From contig FJOG01000004.1 in assembly GCA_900073065.1 (NCBI GenBank), positions 233,507-297,506 on the forward strand: 64,000 bases of DNA. The letters are read 5' to 3'. Shown one piece after another: positions 53,497-64,000 of the stretch. Origin of the DNA: Phialocephala subalpina. Lineage: Eukaryota; Ascomycota; Leotiomycetes; Helotiales; Mollisiaceae. The first letter of the stretch is position 1; every line of letters begins with the position of its first letter. The notes under the pieces are model-generated. The model had not been told where the DNA came from, searched no databases, and was given only the letters and a program-made list of their open reading frames with translations. Position numbers and translations under genes: made by a program.

Positions 53497-56316
53497 ATGC
53501 CGGATCCCGAGGTGGGCAAGATCTTCACGCAAATCTACGGCGCGGGCAACATGTCTTCTCCGAATGGAAACCAAGTCCAACCACAACACCCTGGCGCACA
53601 ATTCAGGGCTCAGGCTCAGGCTCAGCCTTCTCCTGCTCAGAACCAGAACTCGGGGCCGAGTCCTAGACCGGGTCCAAGTCATTTGGGTACGCCAGCTACG
53701 GTTTCGACTTCGGAACCTTCTCCGCATCAATTCTCGCCAGCTCAGACTCCTCAGAGTTCGCAAGCTCAGGCGCAGGGAGGAGAGGGAGTTGGGAGTGGAG
53801 CTCCGACTCAGGCGGTCAAGAGATCAAGACAGAGACCTACGAAGTCATGTGAGAGATGCCGAGCGAAGAAACTCAAGTGTGATAGAGAATCGCCATGCGG
53901 GAACTGCAAGAAAGGAGGTAGAGATGGGAGGGATTGCGAGTATAGATTTCCAGGCGGGAGTGGGAACGAAGAAGAGGGTACACCGAAGGCCAAGAGACCT
54001 CGTGTTGAGAAGAATGGAACTCCAAATATGGGACAAGCTCCTAGTAATGGATATCACCCATATGCAAGTCCTCAAAACTATGGGGCCCCGGTTGGAAGTG
54101 GAGGAGTTGAACAGTTTTCACGTCCTGGGTGGTCGACGATTGAGGAGAGCATTGTTGGGGCCACTGCTTCTTCTTGGGGAAATGCACCACATGTTTTACC
54201 TCCTTTGAACCAGGCGACATCCAGTGCGGCTTCGCCTCTTGGACGGATTGAAGTTAAGGGAACGAGGTCAAGATATGTTGGCATTGGGGACAAGATGGCT
54301 ATGATCGATCACGTGGGTACCCCCTCCCCTTTTCACGCCTCTACTAACACCGTTTAGTTCGAGCACTCCAAATGCTTCATCATGAAAGCCTTCAAAGACC
54401 CAGAAATATCATCCATGATGCAAGAAATGTCCACCTTTCAACGCCACTACGCACCAAAGCACAAATGCAAACCCGAGATCCAAATCCCTTATGGTCACGA
54501 CGAGTTGATGGCCGAGATGCTGAAAGCTCTCCCTTCAGCCTATCTGTTTGGGACTTTACAGGCCAAATATGTTTCCAACTGGGAAACCATGTCACGAATC
54601 TTGCACATCCCGACTTTCATGCGAGAATGCGATGACTTGCAAACTGCTCGTCAAGCTGAACCGTTGGGTACACTGCCTTCTCATATTCCGATCTGGGTTG
54701 TACCTCAAATACTGGCTGTTATTTCGATTGCTTCAAGGTTGAGGGATCCGAGTGAGAGGAGTGCGAGTGGAGAGGAGTTACCAGATGAGCCTATCACGAA
54801 GAATTGTCTCATGGTTCAGCGATGGCTTGATGAGTTGCGTGGGAAGATCACCTTGAACTTTCCCATCTTGCAGACTCGGGCTTTGCTGTTGCTGGCGAGA
54901 CAAGCGAATCTATCGCATCCACAAGAGTTGTGTCGCCGATCTGGAGATCTCGTTCGCATGTCAATGACGATGGGACTTCATAAGGATCCAGAAGACTGCG
55001 AGCAAATCCCAAAATTCCAGAAGGAGATGAGAAGAAAGCTTTGGTTTACGATCGTAGAATTCGATATGCAATTCTGCCTAGCTACTGGAATGCCTGCTTC
55101 GATCACTAGCTCGAGCTTCAATGTTCGGGAGCTGTTGAATGTCGATGATCAAGAGTTGGTGGATGAAATACAGCACTATCCTCTAGGCAAAGGCGACATG
55201 TGGACGGATGCTCTCCCTCAGATTGCTGTCGCTGCATCGCTACGAGCTAGACTCGACGCCACGAATCTGCTTGGTGGATGTCTAGATCTCGAACGAGATG
55301 CTCCAACTCTCCTTTCCCACGCAAAAGTCCTCGAACAGGCACTCCGTTCACTACCCGATCAATTCCGCGGTTCAACCCGGGCGGGAAACAGCAACAACAA
55401 ACGCATGTACCGACTCTTCACAAGCATCATGCTCGATATCTCCCTCCGACGCCCCCTCCTCGCACTCTACCGAACAGTAGCCACAAGCCCACACTCAAAC
55501 CGCTACCCCGAAGCTCGTCGAGGCGCTCTCCGCTGCTCACTCGCCATCCTCTCCCACCTCGACGCCTTGGACCCCGCGGTCGCAGACGTCAACACAGTCA
55601 AATCTCGCGACTACCTCAACCTCTTCCACCTTATCTGCAAATCCGATATCATGCAGTCTGCTCTCATTGTCTGTTTTGAGATCCGGTCGTTCAATTCTTC
55701 GCCTACGTCGTCTTCATCAGAATCGAGTCCTGACGATCCGTTCCCGCAGACGAAACATAGTTTGACGAGGGTGGTTGAGAATACGCTAAATAGTATCTTG
55801 CAGAGATTGGGCGAGTTTGGGAGTGATCTGAAGGATATTTTGCCGTTGGCTGTTGTGCTGCATTCTGTTCGTTCAGATGGCACACCTGAGGAGCTCAGAG
55901 AGAGTATGATTCGAGGTGCTGAGAGAGTTCTCAGAGCATGTCGGAAAGTTATGCCTAGCATCGAAGATGCAGCGCTATTAAACAGCGTCGCAAGAGGCAA
56001 CGACACCGTGAGTCGCGCCCTCCCCCCTTTTCTAAATCCTCACTAAAAGCCTTCGCAGCAGCAACAAGTACCCTCCATGCTCCCCGGCCCTCCGACCTGG
56101 CAAAATCTAGACCCCAGTATGGCACAACCCGGTCAACCCTACACAGGTTACGGCGGTTCCCAAACATTCGGAGATTTCAACGTCGTATGTCCATCCTTCG
56201 AACGTCCTAGATATCTGTGCGCTGATAGAAAGCAGGTTCCTGGTGATCTTAACTTTGCGGATTTCGATATGGGGTTTGCGTTTGGGGATTGGGATATGAA
56301 TCAGTATTGGCTTTGA
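53497..56316 (+). CDS. Zn2Cys6 transcription factor with fungal-specific regulatory domain
   Basis: Exons are 53497-54312, 54358-56007, 56059-56184 and 56236-56316, giving 890 residues; the last 51-base intron is in frame and could be retained. Residues 1-108 are Gln/Pro/Ser-rich and disordered. The binuclear zinc cluster CERCRAKKLKCDRESPCGNC plus a final Cys nine residues later (Cx2Cx6Cx5Cx2Cx9C) lies at about residues 117-146, with basic KRSRQRPTKS before it. The fungal-specific transcription factor domain covers roughly residues 330-700 (SRILHIPTFMREC, LVRMSMTMGLHKDPE, RRKLWFTIVEFD). The C-terminus is Pro/Gly-rich and acidic-aromatic (NFADFDMGFAFGDWDM), a plausible activation region. Its targets are unknown, and nothing ties it to the oxygenase group 33 kb away. 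Confidence 0.9.
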
Positions 56317-56543
56317 TGATTTGAAGCTTTAAAACGAAAGCTCTATTTATGTTTGTACGATTAATGCTGATTACACATTCAACGATGGCTTAGAAGAGAT
56401 ATTACCAAATCAACCCTGTGACAGACACAACGTCCCTCACCCTGGTACATTCAGAAAGTCAACATCTCCTCGCTCTCTGGGCCCAATACTGGCTTCCAAG
56501 ACAATACTACCACAAATAGAACACGCAATCACCTGTGGATAAC

Positions 56544-57224
56544 TCAAGCATTAGCAATAACAGGCGTCCCATCAACCCACTTTCCCCCCTCAAGACACTC
56601 TTCAATCACGAACCCCGCCACCGCCTCCCTCCCAATCTTCGGCATCCACCCAATACCCTCCCCCCTTTCACCAAAAACCTTCACCTCCCCCTTCCCCCCA
56701 TCACCCATCATCACAGACCTAACAAGCGTCCATTCCAACCCCGACTCTCTAACAACAGGCTCCAAAGCATTATGATCCTCAAACGCAGCCCCGATCCCAA
56801 AATGAGACAAAAGATACCTCATCGGCCAGAACACAAACGGCTTACTATCTCCAACCCCAAACGAGGAGATGGTAATTAAGCGGGTTATTGGAGGGGAGCA
56901 TGATTTCATAGCAGCTATCACCGCTTTGTGGGTATCGGTCATTAATCTCGGCGGACTGATCGATTTCGAGAACGGACTCTCAGTCTCCCTTACGGAAGCC
57001 AAAGCGATGATTACCGCGCTGAGAGGATTGGTGGGGGAGGAGGAGAGGGCGGTGGAGATGTCGGATTGGGATGTTGATTGGCCTTCGATGATGTTGAGGT
57101 TTGGTTGGGGTGTGAGAGAGGAGGGTGAGCGGACGAGGGCGGTGACTTGGTGGCCACGGGAGAGGGCTTGGGCGATTATGAGGCGGCCTACTCGGCCTGT
57201 GCCGCCGAGGATGAGGATGTGCAT
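56544..57224 (-). CDS. NmrA-like / SDR NAD(P)-binding protein
   Basis: The start was placed at the ATG at 57224, directly before the Rossmann strand MHILILGGTGRVGR; the open frame upstream reads as leader. The product is 226 residues. GGTGRVGRLI is the dinucleotide-binding motif of atypical SDRs. ALVRSP follows the second strand (NADP-preferring Arg), ITISSFGVGDS carries the Ser strand, and LEWTLVRSVMMGDG matches the ERPG-equivalent segment of NmrA/biliverdin-reductase-B-like proteins. There is no YxxxK, so it may act as an NAD(P) sensor or a flavin/quinone-type reductase. Substrate unknown. Confidence 0.8.
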   Translation of the reverse strand: MHILILGGTGRVGRLIIAQALSRGHQVTALVRSPSSLTPQPNLNIIEGQSTSQSDISTALSSSPTNPLSAVIIALASVRETESPFSKSISPPRLMTDTHKAVIAAMKSCSPPITRLITISSFGVGDSKPFVFWPMRYLLSHFGIGAAFEDHNALEPVVRESGLEWTLVRSVMMGDGGKGEVKVFGERGEGIGWMPKIGREAVAGFVIEECLEGGKWVDGTPVIANA

Positions 57225-59525
57225 TTTGGTGTTGGTTGAGACTTGAGTGAGGAAATGAAGAGTTTGGAGTTGGTAGATTATGCGTCCTCTGGTTTGGGAG
57301 TTTGGTTTTGCTTTGTGTGTTGTATGATTAATTGTTAAGTGAACGATGCTCATACACTAAGGAAGAATCAATCTTATATACACAACGCGACCTCGCTGTG
57401 CCTCATACAAGCATGTCTGCTCTCATCCAACCTAGAAGCACTAGAAAGACAAGACACATCCAAGAGGCGTTTTTCTTACAGCTTGATTGGTTTGTTTGAA
57501 CATTATCTACTCCTCATTCGGATCCGAGTCGCCGCATCCGAGTTTGGAATCCGGGACTACTGGCCGTCCATCACTCACAACCATGCTTTCTGACGCATGA
57601 ATTACAAAGTCAAGCAAGTCCGACAAAGCCATGACCATACTTTTTTTCCGCGTTTATTGTAGACGGGGAATCCAATAGGTAGTGTAGGAATGATTGTTGG
57701 AGGGAGCACGTGGTTCGGGGTTAAGAGGGAAATCCAACATGGGTCTCCGTAGTGTTCAACTGCCAAGCACGACGCGTTCGCATCAACATTGCAACCTGCG
57801 ACATGGAGAGGGGACGAAAGCGAGCAATGGCCACGGCGATGACGGATATAATGGCTGCAGATGCGCCTTCGGAGGGCTTGGACGAAGACAGAGGAATTGA
57901 AGCATACCGAAAGCAGGGACGAGAGCTTGTAGAAAGGACGAAACGACGCGCGATGATGACGATTTACAACGATGGGATTGAGACGAATGAGAGCGATACG
58001 AGAATCGGAGATGGAAGAACCGCGGGTGGGCGATGATAGAGGTGTGCTTGAGATGTGGAATGGCGAACTTTCCCTCGAAATCGCGTTCGATCGAACGAAT
58101 GGAACAAACCGAAAGACAAGAATAGCAAAGGAAGAGGTATCATGGCGGTCCTCGACATGATCCTTTGAGTCAATTGAGCTGGCCATATATCCTGCAGATC
58201 TGCTTATAATGATGTTATGTCTGGAAGGGGAAACCACAGCGGGAGAGATGCATTCGAGGAGGAACGGTTGATACCACGAAGACGTTCCCATTTTCTTATA
58301 TTCGATACGATTCTGGCAACGGAGCGATGGACAACGAAGGACCGACGGAACAAGAAGCCGCATTTCAATGCGAGTGTATGTTATTCGTGCAAAGCCCGAC
58401 GATCGCAGTTGCCAGTACCGTATTGCGGCAGGTCGACATGGCAATGCTGAGATATGAGGATCTTGAGGGTGGAAGTTTCCGTCCGAGATCTCCCAACATA
58501 CCTCAAAATTCTTGGCGACGGCCCTCTTTTCATCAAGAATCGAGATGAGAGAAGTTTCGAGGGATTAATCATTGACTGCTTCGATCGCTTTCAAATGGAG
58601 TTCTGGTGTTTACTAGCGATCTGGATCGGCTCGCCGTGTTCAAAAAAAGCGACACCCCAAAGTACCAGAAAGTCGGGGACATTCATCAGGACCAGAATTC
58701 AAAGGCAAGCAAGCCTAGGAAATTGATCAAATGAGACCTTGAAACATACATCAGATGCTACTCGAAGTCCATTTCCTCAATCTCAAAGTCCCACGAATGT
58801 CAGGACAATAATACGTGTGCTGAGTCGCTTATTTCATACATCGATATTATGTTCAAGTTTCTTACAGTCTCATACTCGAGTTCTGCGTGGAGTAAATGCA
58901 CTCTAGTGGTAGTGTGCTAGGGCTGCTGAACAGTGACTCGCGGCGCCTGTGTTTGCTGGGTGTTGTTTGGCATTCTCTGCTCTTATGTCTAGACCATGAT
59001 ATTCTAGACGCAATGGAAGTCCATTGTCGTAGAGCCGTCCGGCCAAGAATCAAGCTGTCTGAACGAACGCGTGGGGGTCAAGGTCTGCCTGAATGGAGGC
59101 TATTCAATTGAGGGCGAGACGTGTCAAAAAGCAACATAATGATCAATTTCCTTCCAGTACACGAAGTTTCACCATAATTTTCGACCCGCATTCCACACCT
59201 CATGCGTACAACTTTGAGAATGCATTGCAACCGTTGATTCTTCAGTCTGCCTTCTTCTGCGCCATCACTGTGGAAACTGAACATTCCATCCAGATAGACA
59301 ACTCCCACCAATCAATATTTGTGGCGGGATCCCCAGAAGAGGTATTTCCACCGGAAGTGGCGTCAGCTTGAGCCCCTAACAGGAATTCCCATCCTCCGGC
59401 GTCCCAAGACATTTCTCACCATGGCAAAATACATAATTTCTTCTCCCCCAGACAATACATTCAGCATATAGCCTTCGTGACTTCCTCTCTTCAAAGGACA
59501 ATCACATCCACCTCACACAGCAATC
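57225..59525. other. 2.3 kb gene-poor stretch
   Basis: Open frames occur on both strands (largest 57602-58444 minus, 280 codons; 57752-58036 plus), but none shows domain-like sequence, codon periodicity I could trust or splice partners. A decayed gene cannot be excluded. The end contains the leader of the aspartic protease gene. Confidence 0.45.
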
Positions 59526-62500
59526 ATGTCGAGGTATATGTTAGCTGCATTTTCTTTGGCCTCTTTATCGTCTGCTGCTGTCGTTCCAGCAGGCAATGCC
59601 AACATTCAATATGTACCGCCACCACCTGCACCAATACAGGCCGCACCTGGCTTCGTACACATGCCCTTGACGAGAAAGTCCGTGAAGCCATTGCTGTCAT
59701 CGCGAAAAAGGCAGTCTCTTGATCCCCTCCGAAACGATATCAGTGGATATTCAGTCACAAGTGAGTTTTGGCTCACACCACGATGACTTGAATCTGACAA
59801 AACATAGTCACCCTCGGCACACCTCCACAAACGCAATATGTCGACTTGGATACTGGATCTAATGAACTTTGGGTAAATCCACTATGCGCAAACTCATACT
59901 ACCCAGCTGGCTGCACGGCAAATGGCGTTTACACTCCCGGATCCTCCTCTACCAGCCATAGTTCGGGCACTGCGTTCTCAATCACCTATGGAATTGGATC
60001 TGTTTCTGGCACATATTATACTGACAACATGACTATGGGAGGTGGGTAGCCCCGGGGCGGATCTGGATTATGCTGACTTGCGTAGGCGCACATATCGTTC
60101 AACAGCAGTTTGGAGATGCTTCCACGAGCAACCAGATGATGCAAGGCATCTTGGGTATTGCTTGGGGCAACGGCGTGGACACCAGCTACAACAACGTTAT
60201 CGACAATCTCAAAGCTCAAGGCATTACTCAAAGCAGGGCATTCGGTCTCAATCTTGCCAGTATCGATACTTCAGGTGCTATCATCTTTGGTGGAATCGAT
60301 GTCATGAAGTTCAGTGGTCCTCTTCAGAAGCAACCTATCATTTCTAAGGCTTCTGCACCAGACAGATATGCTCGGTAAGCCTCGCGAAGACATAAGAGAA
60401 TATCTCTAACCCGCCTAGCTATTGGTTCTACATGAATCAAGTCACTATCACGCCCCCAGGAGCAACTGCACCGATCGCCCTTACTGTATCCACCTACAAC
60501 CAGGCCGTCTTCCCTGACAGCGGGTCCACCTTTTGTCAATTTCCAACTGCCCTCTTCACCTCATTGCTGGCATACTTCCCACTTAATCAAGTCAATCAAG
60601 GGGGAAATACCTACACCGTCGATTGTAGCTACAGGTCTCAAGCTGGATATATCAACTTTGCTTTCGGTAGCGTCACCGTCTCAGTCTCCTATCACGAGTT
60701 CATCTGGTTCGACGGAGCTCAATGTTGGTTCGCTGCGCAGCCGACCACGCAGACCTTCCTTTTGGGAGACTCCTTCATGCGATCTGCATACAGTAGGTTG
60801 TCCTACCGACTTTCTACTTCGTATGCTAACACAAGGCAGTCGTCTATGATCAAGACAACTCCAACATCCTGATTGCTCCAGCTGCCAACTGTGGTACGAG
60901 CATCATCGCCATCTCCACTGGTGTCAATGCTGTACCCTCTGTCAATGGTGCCTGTGCTCCGACATACACCCCTCCTGCCGTCCCAGTGACTTCCACGTCC
61001 AAGGTTGTGACCACGTCGAGCCCAGCTGTTGTCCAGACATCAAGCCCAGTAGCCACATCTAGCAGCAAAATTGTTCCAACCTCTTCACCTCTCCCAACAA
61101 CTAGCACGAAAATCGTCATCAGTTCCTCATCGCCCATAATCACCTCTTCACCCGCTCCTCTATCCCCTTCGCCAACCCTCACCACGTCCTCAGGAGTGAT
61201 AACACCATCTGTAAGTACTAATTTGAAAGCGACCAGTGCGTCGAGCTCTTTGTTCGTATCGCCTTCTTCGCCCGTGCCGACCTCTCCTGGATCGACCTCC
61301 TCGTCTGTATCGGCCTCTTCTCCGACCTCGTCTTCCCGGCCCACGACTTCTCCCGCATCCACCACGTCTTTAAGCTCAACCTCATCAGGAGCAACTACTT
61401 CCACAATCGGTGGTATCGTTTCCTCAAGCAACTCTAGTTCAACTACCAGCGCGAGCTCGCTGTTTGTCCCCACCACTTTTTCGGTGTTGAGAACGTCGAC
61501 GATCGGTGGCATTTTAACCTCAAGCAGTAGCTCTAATTCGAATGTCATTTCGAGCTCGGTATCCGGATTGATCTCTTCCTCCTCGGATTTGACCACATCA
61601 ACAACTGTTGTCTTTTCAACGTCGAGCCGCACTTCAAGTTCGTCGTCCGTTCCCATCATGTCTATTAGAGAAACTACATCCAGCACTAGCATTGTCACTT
61701 CTAGCCCGATCACTTTATCGACTTCGCTGAACGTCTTGCCCTCTCCCTCTGGATTCACGTCAATGGACACTAGTGCTCCCAGCTCAAGTTCGAGCAGCAT
61801 TTCGAGCTTATTGATCGTTCCAACCTCTTCTCTGACACCACCCACATCACCAACAACTAGCCCTTCGAGCTCAAGCACCGCTTTGGTTTCCTCGTCCATC
61901 CTAGTATCCACTACGATCTCGGTTTCATCAACTGGATTCGCAACACCAACGTCAAGTAGTATCTCGAGCTCCAGCAGTGTTTCAAGTTTGAACAGCGTGC
62001 CGATGACACCGTCAGTTCTGGTTTCCACGACAATACCCGCGTCTTCGACTAAAACCGCAACACCATCAGTAAGTATCGTTTTCAGCTTGAGCAGTGTCTT
62101 GAGTTCTTTCCTAGCTATTGAGTCTTCGACTATCGCAGATGCATCGCTTCCGGCTTTTTCTGAGATCCTCTCCGCGAGCGTAGTCAGTTCGCATTTCGGA
62201 GAAGCTACATCGGCACTCCCCAGTGTCACGATCCTAGGGGCTATGTCCAGCTTGAACAGCATCGCGATATCATCATATTTTCCGGCGTCCTCAAGGATCG
62301 ATTCATCAGAAACCAACATCTTCAGCTCCACCCTAGTATCAGAGATCCCGATCTTGAGTGCTGTGGCTACAAGTGCCTTGGCTTCCAGCCCGTTGGTCTC
62401 CGAAACTTTGCCACCAAGCTCTGCGGTCTATAATCCATTATCGCCGAGCGTCATTGTTTCCAGTTCTTTAGTGTATGTCTCCATGATCTCGAGCATTTTA

Positions 62501-64000
62501 ATCTCAAGCAACATACCGACTAGCACATTGGAGAAAAGCTTTATTGAATCAAGCGCTCTGGTTTCTAGCTTCTTATCTCCAACCACCGCGCTCTCGGTTC
62601 CCCAGATATATAGTGCCATGCTTTCTAGCTATGTTGCACCCAGCACACTGCCATCCGCCTTGCCAATTTTAAGCTCGTTGGAGTTTGACTCCTTGGTGTC
62701 TAGCAACACATCTACCAGCACATTGGCATCGCGCTCCGTCACGTCAAACTACTTGCTAGCTAGCTCTTTAGCATCAAGCTCTATAATTTCAAACACCGTG
62801 CTCCCCAGCTCCGCTTTTCCCAGTTATATGGCTAGCAGCGCTCAACCACTCAGCTCCCAGGTCCCTACTTCCATCGTTTCCAGCGGTCTAGCTTTGAGCC
62901 CGGTTCCATCCTACTTCCCGGTCTTCAGCTCTCTGGCTTTCAGCTCCGTGCCATCAAGCTCACTCGTCAGCTCTGCAATCTTATCAAGCATAGGCAACTT
63001 CCCAATTTTTTCATCCTTCCAAGGTTATTCTTCACCTCAGTCTTCTATATCGGTTCCATCATCTTCTCCCAGAGAAATTTTATCGTCGGGAAGCTCTATC
63101 TCCAGCTCGAGCAGCATTTCGAGCTCTTTCGGGGTCTTGGTTACGTCTCCTAGAGCGTCGCCAACACCCAGCATCTCCCTCTTAGATCGCGTTTCGAGTT
63201 CAAGGATTGTCTTGAGCCCCACTTCAGGACTGTCGACAAAACGCAGTACTTTCAGTCCGATCACAATATCAGCGTCTGCGTCCAGAGCTCCGCAGAACGG
63301 TACTGCTACCAGTCCGAAAACCTTTCTTAGTACATCCGGAGCGCCGCCCAAGAAGAGCTCCTCCAGTTCGAGCAAAGTCTCTAGTTCTCCTGGGACATTG
63401 CCAAAAACCAGCTTTTCTATTCCGAAGGGCGTCTCGTACTCTCCTTCCAAGTCTGTCTCAACCTCGAGCAGATTCTCGAGTTCTCCTATGGCACCGCCAA
63501 AGTCTACTAGCACCAGTTCAAAGAGTGTCTCGAGCTCATCCTCTCGGATCCTAATTTCGCCAACGAGCCTTTTTCCTACCTTAAGGAGCATCTCACGTCC
63601 TTCATCTCAAATTCCTCCCTCATCATCGAGGAGAATCACCAGCACGAGCAGGGCTTTGAGCACTTCTCCTAGAGTTCTCTACACACCAACGACCCATGTT
63701 TCAAGCTCGAAAGTCACCTCAAGTTCTTCATATCTGGCTCTCACATCATCAACAAGAAGGACTTCCACCTCGAGCAGCCTCTCGAGCTCTAGATCCATTT
63801 GGATCTTATCTCTCTCAGCTTCCTCTCCAGTTCCGAACCTATCGAAACGTGCCATCACACCGTCATCCTCTCACATACCCACAAGCACCAAATTTTCTAC
63901 CAAGACGTCATCCTCCTCCGTACAAACAAGCACGAAGCTTACTGCTGAAACATCCTCAACTCGAATTCTCACCATCCTGGAATCTACCAGGTCGACCTCT
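59526..64000 (+). CDS. Secreted aspartic protease with giant mucin-like tail, 3' end outside window
   Basis: Exons are 59526-59760, 59808-60041, 60086-60374, 60419-60792 and 60840 to beyond 64000. A signal peptide (about residues 1-18) is followed by a propeptide ending at the kexin-like site SSRKR. The pepsin-fold catalytic motifs are LDTGSNELW and PDSGSTF, with an Ile/Tyr flap segment (ITYGIGSVSG) between them. After QTFLLGDSFM the mature fold ends near residue 450. From about 60970 the last exon stays in one open frame to the window end, more than 1,000 codons, almost all Ser/Thr/Pro/Val. It would be densely O-mannosylated and extended. A GPI signal may lie beyond the window; yapsin-type proteases are anchored that way but have far shorter stalks. 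The long minus-strand frames opposite (for example 60850-62331) are shadows of this repeat-like coding. Confidence 0.85.

Noticed and set aside
53441..54208. Plus-strand open frame of 255 codons overlapping the transcription factor start
   Set aside because: It is the +1 shadow of the Gln/Pro-rich first exon; the zinc cluster lies in the other frame.
57602..58444. Minus-strand open frame of 280 codons in the gene-poor stretch
   Set aside because: Composition is Ser/Arg/Ile-rich without secondary-structure-like patterning or a known motif, and overlapping frames on the plus strand are equally open.
61211..62090. GTAAGT-type donor sites inside the mucin-like tail
   Set aside because: The frame stays open through them and Ser/Val codons (GTA AGT) create the motif by chance; transcripts would be needed to support an intron.
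60850..62331. Minus-strand open frame of 493 codons opposite the protease tail
   Set aside because: It is acidic and Val/Leu/Glu-rich, exactly what the reverse of a TCG/AGC/ACC-rich Ser/Thr tract yields; the plus frame continues a recognisable protease exon and runs beyond both ends of it.
63037..63591. Second long minus-strand frame opposite the mucin-like tail
   Set aside because: Same shadow effect; no start context, domain or splice partner, and the plus strand is coding throughout.
1..64000. CRISPR arrays, bacterial operons, rRNA genes
   Set aside because: No regularly spaced short repeats and no rRNA-like sequence were seen; gene structure is eukaryotic throughout.

Overview
The window reads as nuclear DNA of a filamentous ascomycete (Pezizomycotina). 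Genes carry many short GT-AG introns (about 45-90 bases) with CTAAC/CTAAT-like branch sites. Typically fungal families are present: a Zn2Cys6 regulator, HET and NACHT/NB-ARC proteins, CYP52-like P450s, an OPT transporter, SUR7/PalI, and GPI and mucin-like surface proteins. AT-rich decayed transposon DNA with C-to-T nonsense codons suggests RIP. The gene families would fit Leotiomycetes, but that placement is inference.

Layout. 0-9.6 kb: the 3' part of a shikimate/quinate dehydrogenase, a non-autonomous hAT element, a small secreted chitin-binding-like protein, a possible intron-bearing tRNA-like gene, a SnoaL-like protein, a four-helix membrane protein, a thioredoxin-like protein and a SUR7/PalI membrane protein. 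9.7-20.5 kb: a tailoring-and-export group made of an MFS transporter, a Baeyer-Villiger-type monooxygenase and two P450s; no backbone synthase is visible. 21-27.4 kb: a secreted PI-PLC-like protein, a GPI-anchored Ser/Thr-rich protein and an OPT transporter with a small inverted-repeat element inside an intron.

27.8-48.5 kb is an island of NLR-type (STAND) genes. Two paralogous NACHT genes share intron positions; one has compensating indels near its N-terminus. A HET-NB-ARC-TPR gene is broken by a nonsense codon and a 4-base deletion. Among them lie AT-rich tracts, a RIP-decayed Tc1/mariner element with intact TIRs and TA duplications, a tandem pair of proteins sharing an unrecognised Cys/His motif, and two housekeeping genes (ARPC3 and TRM6).

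48.5-64 kb: a MINDY-type deubiquitinase with a C-terminal CaaX box, a Zn2Cys6 transcription factor, an NmrA-like NAD(P)-binding protein, a gene-poor 2.3 kb stretch, and a secreted aspartic protease. The last exon of that protease stays open to the window end, encoding more than 1,050 residues of Ser/Thr-rich mucin-like tail.

Exon boundaries were read by eye from frame, splice consensus and family similarity. Coordinates of multi-exon genes span first to last coding base, and exons are listed in each entry.
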